NCBI GenBank assembly: GCA_000218705.1
Contig: GL947594.1
Span: forward strand, 833,848 to 897,847
Direction: 5' to 3'
Length of the DNA stretch: 64,000 bases
Source: Prochlorococcus marinus bv. HNLC1
GTDB lineage: Bacteria; Cyanobacteriota; Cyanobacteriia; PCC-6307; Cyanobiaceae
Of the stretch, positions 46,950-56,749 are shown piece by piece (the stretch's first letter is position 1; every line of letters starts with the position of its first letter). The position numbers and the translations under genes are program-made. The notes beneath the pieces were generated by a model, which worked only from the letters and a program-made list of their open reading frames with translations, was not told the DNA's origin and searched no databases.

Positions 46950-47651
46950 ATGATTAATAGTAAAAATCTTGAAAAAAATGAAGTAAGAGAATACTTCAAT
47001 GGAACTGGTTTTGATCGATGGAATAGGATCTATAGTAAATCTGATGATGTTAATAAAGTTCAGAAAAATATTAGGAAAGGTCATCAAAAAACCGTTGATG
47101 ATGTAATTACATGGATAAAGAAATATCCTGATCTCTCAAAAATGACTTTTTGTGATGCAGGTTGTGGAGTCGGAAGCCTTACAATTCCATTGTTAAAGTC
47201 AGGAGTAAAAGATATACAAGTTAGTGATATTTCTGATTCTATGATTGATGAAACTAAGTTACGCATAAAAAATGCAGGATTAAGTACTAGGGGAATTAAG
47301 TATAAAGTAAGCGATCTTGAAAAATTAACAGGAACGTTTGATTTTGTGATTTGCTTAGATGTATTTATTCATTACCCACAGTCTGTTGCTGAAGAGATGG
47401 TAAAGCACTTATGTGATTTAAGTACATCCAGATTAATAGTTAGTTTTGCTCCATATACTCCATTATTGGCAATACTAAAAAGTATTGGAAAATTGTTTCC
47501 AGGGCCAAGTAAAACTACAAGAGCATATACACTCAAAGAGGATGGAATTATTTCTGCTGCGAAAGAAAAAGGTTTCGTGGTAGTCCAAAAGAAATTAAAT
47601 CAAGCACCCTTTTATTTCTCGAAATTAATAGAATTCCAAAAGATAAAATAA
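46950..47651 (+). CDS. chlM: Magnesium protoporphyrin IX methyltransferase
   Basis: A 233-residue SAM-dependent O-methyltransferase of chlorophyll synthesis. EYFNGTGFDRWNRIYS is the ChlM N-terminal signature. FCDAGCGVGSLTIPLLKSG is SAM motif I, VSDISDSMIDET follows, and FDFVICLDVFIHYPQSVAEEMVKHL and LIVSFAPYTPLLAILKSIGKLFPGPSKTTRAY complete the family pattern. It acts next to the thylakoid or envelope membrane after Mg-chelatase. Convergent with the response regulator (stops 1 nt apart). Confidence 0.94.
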   Translation: MINSKNLEKNEVREYFNGTGFDRWNRIYSKSDDVNKVQKNIRKGHQKTVDDVITWIKKYPDLSKMTFCDAGCGVGSLTIPLLKSGVKDIQVSDISDSMIDETKLRIKNAGLSTRGIKYKVSDLEKLTGTFDFVICLDVFIHYPQSVAEEMVKHLCDLSTSRLIVSFAPYTPLLAILKSIGKLFPGPSKTTRAYTLKEDGIISAAKEKGFVVVQKKLNQAPFYFSKLIEFQKIK

Positions 47652-47652
47652 T

Positions 47653-48378
47653 TTATTTTACAAGATTATTCTCAAGTGCATATCTAACCAACTCAGTTCT
47701 ACTTGAAGTACATGTTTTTATAAATAATCTACTAACGTATTTTTCTACATTTCTAATTGATGTTTCTAGTTTCCTAGCAATTTCTTTATTCATAAGACCC
47801 TCTGCAACAAGTTGTAAAACACTTGCCTCTCTAGGTGTAAAACTTGGAATAGTAATATCACTATCTTGGTTATTTGAATTATTATTGGTGAGCATTGATT
47901 TTATTTCAGTAATTTGTTTAGCCATCTTGCTAACATCTGTATCAGCAAATCTTGCGGCTTCTTTGAGTAATCTGTCTTGCCTTTTTATTACATTATTTAC
48001 TCTTGCTGCTAATTCATCTGGATCAAATGGTTTAGAAATATAATCATCAACCCCTGCTATATATCCTTGAGTTCTATCTAGAGTCATACCTTTAGCTGTA
48101 AGAAAAATTACTGGTGTTCCGCTTAATTTTTCATCCTCTCTTATCTTTTCTAAAAGTGCATAGCCATTACATCGAGGCATCATAATATCACTAATTATTA
48201 GATCTGGAAATAACTTCTGGGCTTTTTCCCAGCCATCTTCTCCATCCACAGCAATAGTGATCTCAAATCCTTCATCCTCAAGAAAAGTTTTTACAGCATT
48301 TCTTAAACCAGGCTCATCATCAACTAATAAAATTTGAGATTTCTTTTTTTCATCGGTTGTTAAGGTAGATTCATTCAT
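47653..48378 (-). CDS. LuxR-family response regulator (Ycf29-like)
   Basis: A 241-residue protein. The receiver has LLVDDEPGLRNAVKTFLEDEGFE, acceptor Asp in LIISDIMMPRCNGY (about residue 59), and TAKG...GVDDYISKPFD. A helical linker follows, then a C-terminal LuxR HTH (FTPREASVLQLVAEGLMNKEIARKLETSIRNVEKYVSRLF). The layout matches Ycf29, a two-component regulator of cyanobacteria and red-algal plastids whose targets are not well known. No kinase is adjacent. Divergent from the cysteine desulfurase gene. Confidence 0.83.
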   Translation of the reverse strand: MNESTLTTDEKKKSQILLVDDEPGLRNAVKTFLEDEGFEITIAVDGEDGWEKAQKLFPDLIISDIMMPRCNGYALLEKIREDEKLSGTPVIFLTAKGMTLDRTQGYIAGVDDYISKPFDPDELAARVNNVIKRQDRLLKEAARFADTDVSKMAKQITEIKSMLTNNNSNNQDSDITIPSFTPREASVLQLVAEGLMNKEIARKLETSIRNVEKYVSRLFIKTCTSSRTELVRYALENNLVK

Positions 48379-48433
48379 TTTTATTTTTATAAGTTATTAA
48401 TGATGTTAATAAAAATTTTATATACTAAAAATT

Positions 48434-49582
48434 ATGGTTTCAAGTCCTATACTACTAGATTTTCAATCTTCAACACCATGTTTGAAAGAAGTTGTTGAAG
48501 AAATGAGTTCTTATTGGATGGAAAATTTTGCTAATCCATCAAGTAAAGGAAATTTATCAGGGTTATATGCAAGCGCATCTCTTGAGGTCTCAAGAAATAA
48601 AATTCAGGAAAACTTAAACTTATTAAACAAAAAAATAATTTTTACTAGTGGAGCTACGGAATCTAATAATTTAGCTTTATTAGGATTTGCTAGAAATTTC
48701 AAACAAAAAACTGGTCGATATGGAAATATCATAACTTTGAAGACTGAACATAAGGCTGTTCTAGAACCTATACGACAATTAAAAAAAGAAGGCTTTAGCG
48801 TAACTGAATTATATCCTGAATCAGATGGGTTAATTTCGGAAGAAAATCTTATAAATGCTTTAAGAGATGATACTTTTTTAATTAGTATAATGCTTGCGAA
48901 TAATGAGATTGGAGTGATACAACCTATTGAAAAAATTTTTAAAATTTGTCAGAAAAATAATATTAAATTACATACTGACGCTGCTCAATGTCTTGGGTAT
49001 GTACCAATGAAGAATTTTGATTCATTGGCTAATATGATCACTTTAAGCTCGCATAAAATATATGGTCCTAAAGGTATTGGGCTATTAATAATAGATGAAG
49101 ATATTCAATTAAATCCTCTATTTTATGGAGGTGGCCAAGAATTCGGATATAGATCTGGAACAATACCATTACCTTTGATTGTTGGATTTTCAAAAGCAAT
49201 TGAATTAGCGATTAAAAATCAAGCAAGAAATTCAATTCACCTTGCTAGCCTTAGAGATGCTCTTATGAATGGTTTATTAAAAAAGAATTCTCAAATTCTA
49301 ATTAATGGATCAATTTTTCATCGGTTGCCCCATAACTTAAATTTGACTGTCCTAGATGTAAATGGTTCCAAGTTTCATAAATATATTAAGCATCAAATCG
49401 TATGTTCTAGTGGCTCGGCATGTAGTAATGGCAAAGTTTCTCATGTCCTACCATCAATTGGTAGATCACTCAAAGAGGCTGAATCATCTGTAAGGTTGAG
49501 TATTGGTTTGACTACAACATCTGATGAGATAGATAAATCTATTGCTGTAATAACTGAGACTATAAACAAATTAAGAAAGTAA
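48434..49582 (+). CDS. Cysteine desulfurase (NifS/IscS family)
   Basis: A 382-residue class V PLP aminotransferase-fold enzyme that takes sulfur from cysteine for Fe-S clusters and thiolation. IFTSGATESNNLALLGF, LKTEHKAVLEP, LANNEIGVIQPI, HTDAAQCLGY, LSSHKIYGPKGIG (PLP Lys), YGGGQEFGYRSGTIP and the catalytic-Cys loop CSSGSACSNGK are all present in order, the last of the IscS-type long form. Convergent with rsmH (stops abut). Confidence 0.92.
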   Translation: MVSSPILLDFQSSTPCLKEVVEEMSSYWMENFANPSSKGNLSGLYASASLEVSRNKIQENLNLLNKKIIFTSGATESNNLALLGFARNFKQKTGRYGNIITLKTEHKAVLEPIRQLKKEGFSVTELYPESDGLISEENLINALRDDTFLISIMLANNEIGVIQPIEKIFKICQKNNIKLHTDAAQCLGYVPMKNFDSLANMITLSSHKIYGPKGIGLLIIDEDIQLNPLFYGGGQEFGYRSGTIPLPLIVGFSKAIELAIKNQARNSIHLASLRDALMNGLLKKNSQILINGSIFHRLPHNLNLTVLDVNGSKFHKYIKHQIVCSSGSACSNGKVSHVLPSIGRSLKEAESSVRLSIGLTTTSDEIDKSIAVITETINKLRK

Positions 49583-50485
49583 TTATTTTAATTGTGCTAT
49601 TCTCAATTTTGCACTTCTAGATCTTTTATTGATTTTTACTTCATCTTCTGAAGGGACAATTGGTTTCTTTGTTAAATTAAAAAATCTTTCATCATTTTTA
49701 AAATAATTTTTTACTTTTCTATCTTCAATAGAGTGAAAACTTATTATTGATATTATCCCGCTTGGCACAAGCCATGAGGAAGCATTATTAAGTAATTTAT
49801 CCAAAACTTCAATTTCTTTATTAACAGCGATTCTTAATGCTTGGAATGTTCTAGTAGCTGGATGAATTTTTCTATATCTTTGCTTAGGAGGGAAGCATCC
49901 TCCAATAGCATAAGCTAATTCTTTTGTACCAGAATATGAACCTTTTATTTGAATATCATTTTTGATTTTTCTTGCAATTTTCCTTGATAGTTTTTCTTCT
50001 CCATATTTATAAATTAAATCTGCTAATTCATTTTCCGTTAAATTTTTTATTAAATCTTCTGCCTTAGTTTTTTGAGTGGGGTTCATACGCATATCTATTG
50101 GACCATCTTTTTGAAAACTAAATCCTCTTTCAGCTGTTTCTATTTGATTACTATTAAACCCTAAATCTGCAATCACAAACGAAACTTTATCTTCTGGCTT
50201 GAAATCTGAAAAATTTGTTTTGATAATTTTAATTCGATTCTTAAAAATATTTAGTTTATTTGAAGCAGCTTCAATAGCATATGGATCTTGATCTAATCCA
50301 ATCATTTGTAAATTAGGAAATTTGTTTAATAATTCGAAAGAGTGCCCACCGCCGCCTAAAGTAGCATCTATTCCTACAAATTTTTTATCTAACTGTTGCG
50401 GGAAATTATTAATAGAATAAATAATCTGATCAACCATAACTGATTTATGATTGAAAAATGATGAATTTTTGGAGTCAATTTCCAT
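49583..50485 (-). CDS. rsmH: 16S rRNA (cytosine1402-N4)-methyltransferase
   Basis: A 300-residue SAM methyltransferase (also mraW) that modifies C1402 in the decoding centre. FNHKSVMVDQIIY is the N-terminal signature, DATLGGGGHSFELL the SAM loop, GLDQDPYA, FVIADLGFNSNQIETAERGFSFQKDGPIDMRMN the family block, HPATRTFQALRIAVNKE, and IISFHSIEDRKVKNYF the catalytic end. Not in a cell-division cluster here. Divergent from ndhH with 37 nt between. Confidence 0.94.
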   Translation of the reverse strand: MEIDSKNSSFFNHKSVMVDQIIYSINNFPQQLDKKFVGIDATLGGGGHSFELLNKFPNLQMIGLDQDPYAIEAASNKLNIFKNRIKIIKTNFSDFKPEDKVSFVIADLGFNSNQIETAERGFSFQKDGPIDMRMNPTQKTKAEDLIKNLTENELADLIYKYGEEKLSRKIARKIKNDIQIKGSYSGTKELAYAIGGCFPPKQRYRKIHPATRTFQALRIAVNKEIEVLDKLLNNASSWLVPSGIISIISFHSIEDRKVKNYFKNDERFFNLTKKPIVPSEDEVKINKRSRSAKLRIAQLK

Positions 50486-50522
50486 AACTATCTATTAATA
50501 TTTAAAAAGAAGGAGAATTTTC

Positions 50523-51710
50523 ATGGCTCAGCTTGAGACTAGAACAGAACCAATGGTGGTCAATTTTGGCCCACATCATCCATCCATGCATGGCGTTTTA
50601 AGATTGGTGGTAACTCTAGATGGTGAGAACGTAATTGATTGCGAACCGGTAATAGGTTATTTGCATAGAGGTATGGAAAAAATTGCTGAGAATAGAACAA
50701 ATGTAATGTATGTCCCTTATGTGAGCAGAATGGATTATGCCGCAGGTATGTTCTATGAAGCTATTGTAGTTAATGCTCCGGAAAGATTAGCAAATATTCC
50801 TATTCCAAAAAGAGCTAGTTATATAAGAGTACTAATGCTTGAGCTTAATCGGATAGCTAACCATCTTTTATGGCTTGGACCTTTCTTAGCTGATGTGGGT
50901 GCTCAAACTCCATTCTTCTATATTTTCAGGGAAAGAGAGATGATATACGATCTTTGGGAATCTGCTACAGGCCAGAGATTAATAAATAATAACTTTTTTA
51001 GAATAGGGGGAGTGGCATGTGATTTACCTTATGGTTGGTTAGATAAATGTATTGATTTTTGTAATTGGTTTGCTCCTAAAATAGATGAGTATGAAAAATT
51101 AATTACAAATAATCCAATTTTTAGAAAGCGTATTGTAGGTCTAGGGAAAATTGATAGAGAACAAGCTATCAATTGGTCTTTGTCGGGACCAATGCTTAGA
51201 GCTTCTGGTGTCTCTTGGGATCTTAGGAAAGTAGATGATTACGAATGTTATAGTGATTTTGATTGGGAAATTGCCACAGCTGAAGAAGGGGATTGTTATG
51301 CCAGATATAAAGTAAGAGTTGAAGAGATGAGACAGTCTTTAAGCATAATTAGACAAGCATGCGAGATGATTCCTGGTGGTCCAACTGAAAATTTAGAAGC
51401 TCAAAGAATGGCAACTGATGATAAAAAAAGTGATATTTTTGGAGTTGATTATCAATATATCGCTAAAAAAGTAGCACCTACTTTCAAAATTCCTAATGGA
51501 GAATTATATACAAGACTTGAATCTGGCAAAGGTGAAATTGGTGTATTTATACAAGGTAATAATGAGGTTACTCCTTGGAGATTTAAAATTAGAGCAGCAG
51601 ATTTAAATAACCTTCAAATTCTTCCTCATATACTTAAAGGTGCAAAAATTGCTGATATTATGGCAATTCTGGGTTCAATAGATGTAATTATGGGATCAGT
51701 TGATAGATAA
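50523..51710 (+). CDS. ndhH: NAD(P)H-quinone oxidoreductase subunit H
   Basis: A 395-residue subunit of the peripheral arm, homologous to the 49-kDa subunit of complex I, forming part of the quinone pocket. [94 protein letters not shown] and [35 protein letters not shown] are in family order. The ATG is preceded by AGAAGGAG, a strong ribosome site. It is followed 8 nt later by menI. Confidence 0.95.
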   Translation: MAQLETRTEPMVVNFGPHHPSMHGVLRLVVTLDGENVIDCEPVIGYLHRGMEKIAENRTNVMYVPYVSRMDYAAGMFYEAIVVNAPERLANIPIPKRASYIRVLMLELNRIANHLLWLGPFLADVGAQTPFFYIFREREMIYDLWESATGQRLINNNFFRIGGVACDLPYGWLDKCIDFCNWFAPKIDEYEKLITNNPIFRKRIVGLGKIDREQAINWSLSGPMLRASGVSWDLRKVDDYECYSDFDWEIATAEEGDCYARYKVRVEEMRQSLSIIRQACEMIPGGPTENLEAQRMATDDKKSDIFGVDYQYIAKKVAPTFKIPNGELYTRLESGKGEIGVFIQGNNEVTPWRFKIRAADLNNLQILPHILKGAKIADIMAILGSIDVIMGSVDR

Positions 51711-51718
51711 CTCTCATA

Positions 51719-52168
51719 ATGAAATCAATTAATTGGTTGAATTTAAAAAGAAAAGTGAGGTTTGGTGATTGTGATTCTGCCAATGTTATACATTTTCATA
51801 ATTTATTAAAATGGTCACATGAAGCTTGGGAAGAAAGTATGGATAAATATGGAATACCAATAAACGAAATTTTCCCTGATGGAGTATCTCATGAAAAATC
51901 TGCTCTACCAATTATTAATTGTGAAGCTAAATTTTTTGGGCCAATAAATTTTGGAGATTTATTATCAATTCAAATCTCACCACAAAAAATTAACAATCAT
52001 TTATTTCAAGTTAAAAATATATTTTTTAAAGACTCAATTAAAGTAGCAGAGAGTATTATTGTCCACTGTTCAATTAATCCAAATACAAGAGTTAAAACTA
52101 ACTTATCAGAAAATTTAGAAAAGTGGATAGAGGCATCAAACTTAAATAATCGGGTTGAAGAGTGCTAA
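51719..52168 (+). CDS. menI: 1,4-dihydroxy-2-naphthoyl-CoA thioesterase-like protein
   Basis: A 149-residue hot-dog-fold thioesterase of the 4-hydroxybenzoyl-CoA type. KVRFGDCDSANVIHFHNLLKWSHEAWEESM has the catalytic Asp in FGDCDSAN; NCEAKFFGPINFGDLLSI is the central helix/strand. Cyanobacterial members release DHNA from CoA in phylloquinone synthesis. The adjacent, convergent menE-menC-menA genes strongly support that job. It follows ndhH by 8 nt, so a quinone-pathway gene is coupled to the NDH-1 quinone-site subunit. Confidence 0.85.
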   Translation: MKSINWLNLKRKVRFGDCDSANVIHFHNLLKWSHEAWEESMDKYGIPINEIFPDGVSHEKSALPIINCEAKFFGPINFGDLLSIQISPQKINNHLFQVKNIFFKDSIKVAESIIVHCSINPNTRVKTNLSENLEKWIEASNLNNRVEEC

Positions 52169-52173
52169 TTTGC

Positions 52174-53383
52174 TTACTCTTTATTTTTCCAATCTTTTAT
52201 GTAATTATCTGAGACTATCTTTTCTTTATTAACAATCCACTCAAAAGGTTTTTCAAATTTTTGAAAGCTATCTGAAAAATCTTCTAATTTTTTTATTGAT
52301 TTAAATAAATTTTTATTTTCCGTATTTTCTTTGAAATTTATCAATATTCTGTACCTTTGTCCCCAAATAATATCGTTTATTTTTTCAAATTTAAAATTTT
52401 CAATAGGTAAATCTTCTTTGGTTATGAAATCTACTATTCTTTTTTTGTATTAAATCAAGAAATATAATTTCACCACCTGAGTTAATTGTGTTATCTACTC
52501 GGCCATAAACGATTAGATATTCCTTATTATTCTTTGTAAATTTCTTGCCAATATCTCCACTCTCCCACCATCCATCTATATTTTTAAAATCTTTTATTTC
52601 GGAAGATTCACTAACTTCTTTACCTATCCTTTCAGTTTTAATTTCGATTAAATTTTTTTCATTAATTCTTACTTTAATATCTTTTAAGATTTCCCCATCA
52701 TTTAGATTGCCATTTAGAAATTCTCTAGGCTTTAAGCTTGAAATCATAGCAGCTGTTTCTGTGGCTCCATAACAGGGTGATAAATTAATTTTTTCTTGAA
52801 TACATTTTTTTAAAATATTTTTAGATATACTTGCTCCGCCAACCCATATTAGATCAAATAAATTTAGCCAATAAATTCCATCTTTATTTAATAAGAGCCT
52901 ATATAACTGAGTTGGAACTAGTGAAGTTATTAATATTTTGCGAGATTTACCTTTGATTGTTAATGTTTTTTCTAAAAGATATTTACTTTCTTTTATCATC
53001 TTTCGTGAAATATTAATATATTCGCATTCCCAAATTTTACTTCTCCATAAAGGCATGAATCCACTGATATGACTTAGTGGTAATGTATTAAAAATAATAA
53101 TATTACTTAGGTCAAAATCTTGCTCCTCTAGCCATTTACCACAGTAATTTGCAGATTGATTTAAGTTTGCTATTGAATGATAACAATGCTTTGGCATATT
53201 TTTACTGCCACTACTATTTATAATTACTCCAGGGTTTCCAAACTTTATGGGACTTAATCGATTAGAAATATAAGAATTACTTTTTATTTGTATTAATTTT
53301 CTTTCTTTTAAATATTGAAGAATTAATTCTGAAGATAATTCTTCATTATGTTCAACTATAATTTCATTAATTTTATTATTCAT
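52174..53383 (-). CDS. menE: O-succinylbenzoate-CoA ligase, frameshifted near the 3' end
   Basis: An acyl-CoA ligase (ANL family) that activates succinylbenzoate for phylloquinone. The reading has VIINSSGSKNMPK (the P-loop-like motif), NTLPLSHISGF, LIWVGGASIS, PCYGATETAAMIS and WWESGDIGKKF...YGRVDNTINSGGEII. The raw frame stops at 52400 (...NQRRFTY). Dropping one A from the coding seven-base A-run (T-run 52440-52446) gives KRIVDFITKEDLPIENFKFEK... to 52174, a normal C-terminal domain. The span of 1210 nt is one more than 403 codons. Its start overlaps the menC stop by 4 nt. Confidence 0.9.
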
Positions 53384-54348
53384 AAATTATTCCATATTAT
53401 TTTTGGATCATTTTTAAAAAGGAAAGTATTGGGCATTTGTTTTAAGGCTAAACCAGGTACTTTTGGAGTTGATCCTAATAATTGTAAATATGATAAATGA
53501 AATAAAAATCTTTTCCCTACTCCAGTTTCGAAAGAGGAACTAAGAGATTTAAGGCTATTTTTATTATTCAACTCTTCTAATAGTTTTAAAGGATTTTTCT
53601 CTTGTGATGGTCTTCGTATTTGCCATCCATGCCAAGAATTAATTAATTGGGGATATTTTAATAATGATTCGTCCAAAGCTACAGGAATCTTTTTGTTTAA
53701 TTCATATAATCCTTCAATATCATCAATTCCAAGTGGTTGTTCAATCCAGTCTAAATTTTTATTATTACTCAGTATTTCCGCCCACCTATTTGCGCATTGT
53801 CTATTCCAAGAGCCATTTGCATCAATTCGTAATTTAATATAATTCTCATGTTGGTTAAGTATTTCCTCTAAAATTTTTTCTTCAATTTTATTTTCTTTAG
53901 TAGCTACTTTCCACTTAATCGTAAAAACTCTAGGTTTGGATTTATATTGTATTTTCAGTTCTTTTAATTTTTCAATTACTGAAAAAGAATCCACCAAAAT
54001 GGCACTTTGATGAATTTCGTTAAATTTATATTTCTCTTTATATTTGATTATTCCTTCTATTTCTCCTAATGCAGATTTAATTCCAGATTGTACACATGGA
54101 TGAAAATTATATATTTTTTCAGTCAGCTTATCTCTATTAATATTTTCTGGAATCATATTTAATTGTTTTTCGCATAAAGATATATGCTCATCAAACAAAG
54201 GTGCAATTTCTCCAAAACCATCGTTAATACTATTATTAGAATTTAATTTTATAATCCATCCTTTTTTATAATTAAATTTTCTTTTTGAATTTAAAATAGA
54301 TTTTGGAAATTCAAAGAAAAAGAATTTTTTTTTAAATTTTATGTTCAT
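53380..54348 (-). CDS. menC: O-succinylbenzoate synthase
   Basis: A 322-residue enolase-superfamily enzyme that makes o-succinylbenzoate. FTIKWKVATKENKIEE carries the Lys-x-Lys-like pair; KLRIDANGSWN the first metal Asp; LDWIEQPL the metal Glu; PVALDESLLKYP the third ligand and Lys region; and SSFETGVGKRFL the C-terminal cap. Divergent at the level usual for MenC. Three nt follow menA's stop, and it overlaps menE by 4 nt: a tight menA-C-E unit. Confidence 0.88.
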   Translation of the reverse strand: MNIKFKKKFFFFEFPKSILNSKRKFNYKKGWIIKLNSNNSINDGFGEIAPLFDEHISLCEKQLNMIPENINRDKLTEKIYNFHPCVQSGIKSALGEIEGIIKYKEKYKFNEIHQSAILVDSFSVIEKLKELKIQYKSKPRVFTIKWKVATKENKIEEKILEEILNQHENYIKLRIDANGSWNRQCANRWAEILSNNKNLDWIEQPLGIDDIEGLYELNKKIPVALDESLLKYPQLINSWHGWQIRRPSQEKNPLKLLEELNNKNSLKSLSSSFETGVGKRFLFHLSYLQLLGSTPKVPGLALKQMPNTFLFKNDPKIIWNNL

Positions 54349-54351
54349 TTT

Positions 54352-55278
54352 CTATGATAAAAGACTAGAAAGCAGCCCTAGTGTTAATCCTATTCCATTC
54401 ATCGTTTGAATTTTTATAGCGATGAATTTACACCTTTTGAGAGAAGCAGGATTGTCATGAAATTTATTTAAAATTTTTATTAACTTTATTGAATAAGGAA
54501 GACTAATAAAATAAAGCAAACATGTTGGTGGAATAAATCCAATTAATATCGTAAAAAATTGAAATGTATAAATTGTTCCTATAATCCAGGGAATAAGTGA
54601 AGCAGATCTTTTTGCTCCTAAAATAACTAAAGGTGAATTTTTCCCATGACTTTTGTCTTCTTTAATTTGGTGAAAATGTGAGCAAAATAAAACCAAGGTA
54701 ATTGCTAAAGATGGCCCACTGCCTAACATTAGGGCTTCTTTCCAAGGGATTTGTGAATAGTAATCATTATTAGGATCTAAGGCAATTAATGCTGCTGAAT
54801 GAGCTAATGGGCCAAAAGCAATCCAACATAATGGCTCTCCAAAACCAAAATAACCTAATCTAAAAGGAGGCCCTTGATATAGGTAACCTAAAATACAACA
54901 GCAGACAACTAAGATAAATACATTAATGCTAGTTGATATAGAAATTAAATAAACAATAAATAATCCTATTATTAATGATAAATATGCTGTTAAAGATATA
55001 ATTTTTTTATTTTTTACGAGATTAACTACAGAATGAAATTTAAATTTATCAATTCCCGTTTCTGAGTCAAATAAATCATTTGTAAGATTCTCCCAAAAAA
55101 GTATCAAAATAGAAGCAAATATAAATGAAAAGAAATTAAATATACTGATATTATTGTGCAAATAAAGGTTAAATGCACCTGAAATAATAATAGGTATAAT
55201 TGCTACTGAATATAGAGGCCATTTTATTGCTTGCACCCATAGATTTTTTCTATCTTTTTTAATCATCAATATCTTCAA
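54352..55278 (-). CDS. menA: 1,4-dihydroxy-2-naphthoate phytyltransferase
   Basis: A 308-residue UbiA-family prenyltransferase with about eight membrane segments. The first Asp-rich motif is WENLTNDLFDSETGIDKF and the second is FHQIKEDKSHGKNSPLVILGAKRS. It attaches phytyl to DHNA in the thylakoid membrane to give demethylphylloquinone, the A1 cofactor precursor of photosystem I. First of menA-C-E; menF starts divergently 85 nt away, so one short spacer holds both promoters. Confidence 0.92.
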   Translation of the reverse strand: MKILMIKKDRKNLWVQAIKWPLYSVAIIPIIISGAFNLYLHNNISIFNFFSFIFASILILFWENLTNDLFDSETGIDKFKFHSVVNLVKNKKIISLTAYLSLIIGLFIVYLISISTSINVFILVVCCCILGYLYQGPPFRLGYFGFGEPLCWIAFGPLAHSAALIALDPNNDYYSQIPWKEALMLGSGPSLAITLVLFCSHFHQIKEDKSHGKNSPLVILGAKRSASLIPWIIGTIYTFQFFTILIGFIPPTCLLYFISLPYSIKLIKILNKFHDNPASLKRCKFIAIKIQTMNGIGLTLGLLSSLLS

Positions 55279-55363
55279 AAAGTTAATATTATTATTTAAT
55301 ATAAATGATAAATTGATTTATATTTCTTGATTAAACTTATGGTTTTATTTTTGTACTAATTTT

Positions 55364-56746
55364 ATGGATGATAAGATAGCTCTTCTAAATTTCTCAGATG
55401 ATATTTTAAATAAAATTGAAAAAACTCGTCTTACAAAGGGAATAATTAGTTTTTGCATTGAGTTACCATTTAGGGATTTAATTGATATTTACTCAATTTT
55501 TTTAGAGAAATATAATTTTTCTATTTTTTGGGAGGAAAATAATAATATTTCATTTCTAGCTCTTGATAAATGTAAAAGTGTTCAATTAAAGGGTCCTAAT
55601 AGATTTCAATTAGCAAAAGATTTTAACGATAAAACACTAAAAAATATAATAAATTTAGAAAGTCAATATAAATTTTCTTCTCTTACGAAGATATTTTATT
55701 TTTTTACTTTTAGAGAAAATTCAAACAAATATCAATTTGATAACGATTTTTCTATTTTAGAGGGGGTCTTACCAAAGTTTTTAATTATTAATGATGGCAA
55801 AAATATTACAATTAGAATGAATATCGAAATTGATCCAAGAATATCTATTAGAGATAATATTAATGAATTTTGGGATATTAGAGAGAAAATAATTTCTTCA
55901 AAAAGTCAAAATTATAATTATGGAAATGCAAATATATCTTTAGATGATTTTTATAAATCCTTTTATAAAAACTATCCATTATTAAATAAACAAATATCTG
56001 CAGCTATTAAATTGATTAATGATGGTTGCATTGAGAAATTAGTATTAGGATCTAAATTAATATTTCAACTAAAGAAGAAATTAAATATTATTCAAATATT
56101 AAATAAATTAAGGTTAAGCCAAACTAATGCCTGTAGATATCTTTGGAAAAGAAATAAGGAGAATATGATTTTTGGTGCATCTCCCGAAAAATTATTTTCA
56201 TTAAAAGAAAAAGTTTTGCAACTAGAGGCAATTGCTGGAACTGAAAAAATTGGATTTGATATGGATACTTTTCTTAGAAGTGATAAGAATTTAAGAGAGC
56301 ATAATTTTGTTATAAATTATTTAATTGAAAATTTGAAATTTTTAAATATTAGAAACTATAAAAAAGGAGAAATAAAGGTTAAAGAATTCGGTAACATAGC
56401 TCATCTATGTACCTTAATAAGTGCAGAGGTTAATAAAATATGCCCATTTGTATTACTCGAAAAGTTACATCCATCGCCTGCGGTTTGCGGTTTTCCAAAA
56501 GAAAAAGCTTTAGATTATTTAGATAGCCTTGAGAATTTTGATAGAGGAAATTATGCTTCTCCCTTCGGCTGGGTCGATGTAGAAGGTAATGCTGATTTTA
56601 GAGTAGCTTTAAGAGGTGCAAGGATACTTAACGGCGAGATAGAGTTTATAGCTGGATCAGGTTTAGTAAAAGGATCTATTTGTGAAAAAGAAATTGATGA
56701 AATTAAACTCAAATTAGCCTCGTTAGCAAATCTAATTTTTGATTAA
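55364..56746 (+). CDS. menF: Isochorismate synthase
   Basis: A 460-residue chorismate-binding enzyme. Its N-terminal half is poorly conserved, and the C-terminal catalytic half has CIEKLVLGSKLIFQLKKK, FGASPEKLFSLKEKVLQLEAIAGTEKIG, NIAHLCTLISAEV, LEKLHPSPAVCGFPKEKAL, FDRGNYASPFGWVDVEGNADFRVALRGARI and AGSGLVKGSICEKEIDE. The general-base Lys (in IEKLVLGSK) and the GTE motif fit isochorismate synthases. It makes the first committed phylloquinone precursor, divergent from menA-C-E. Convergent with gshB (stops 3 nt apart). Confidence 0.92.
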   Translation: MDDKIALLNFSDDILNKIEKTRLTKGIISFCIELPFRDLIDIYSIFLEKYNFSIFWEENNNISFLALDKCKSVQLKGPNRFQLAKDFNDKTLKNIINLESQYKFSSLTKIFYFFTFRENSNKYQFDNDFSILEGVLPKFLIINDGKNITIRMNIEIDPRISIRDNINEFWDIREKIISSKSQNYNYGNANISLDDFYKSFYKNYPLLNKQISAAIKLINDGCIEKLVLGSKLIFQLKKKLNIIQILNKLRLSQTNACRYLWKRNKENMIFGASPEKLFSLKEKVLQLEAIAGTEKIGFDMDTFLRSDKNLREHNFVINYLIENLKFLNIRNYKKGEIKVKEFGNIAHLCTLISAEVNKICPFVLLEKLHPSPAVCGFPKEKALDYLDSLENFDRGNYASPFGWVDVEGNADFRVALRGARILNGEIEFIAGSGLVKGSICEKEIDEIKLKLASLANLIFD

Positions 56747-56749
56747 ATT

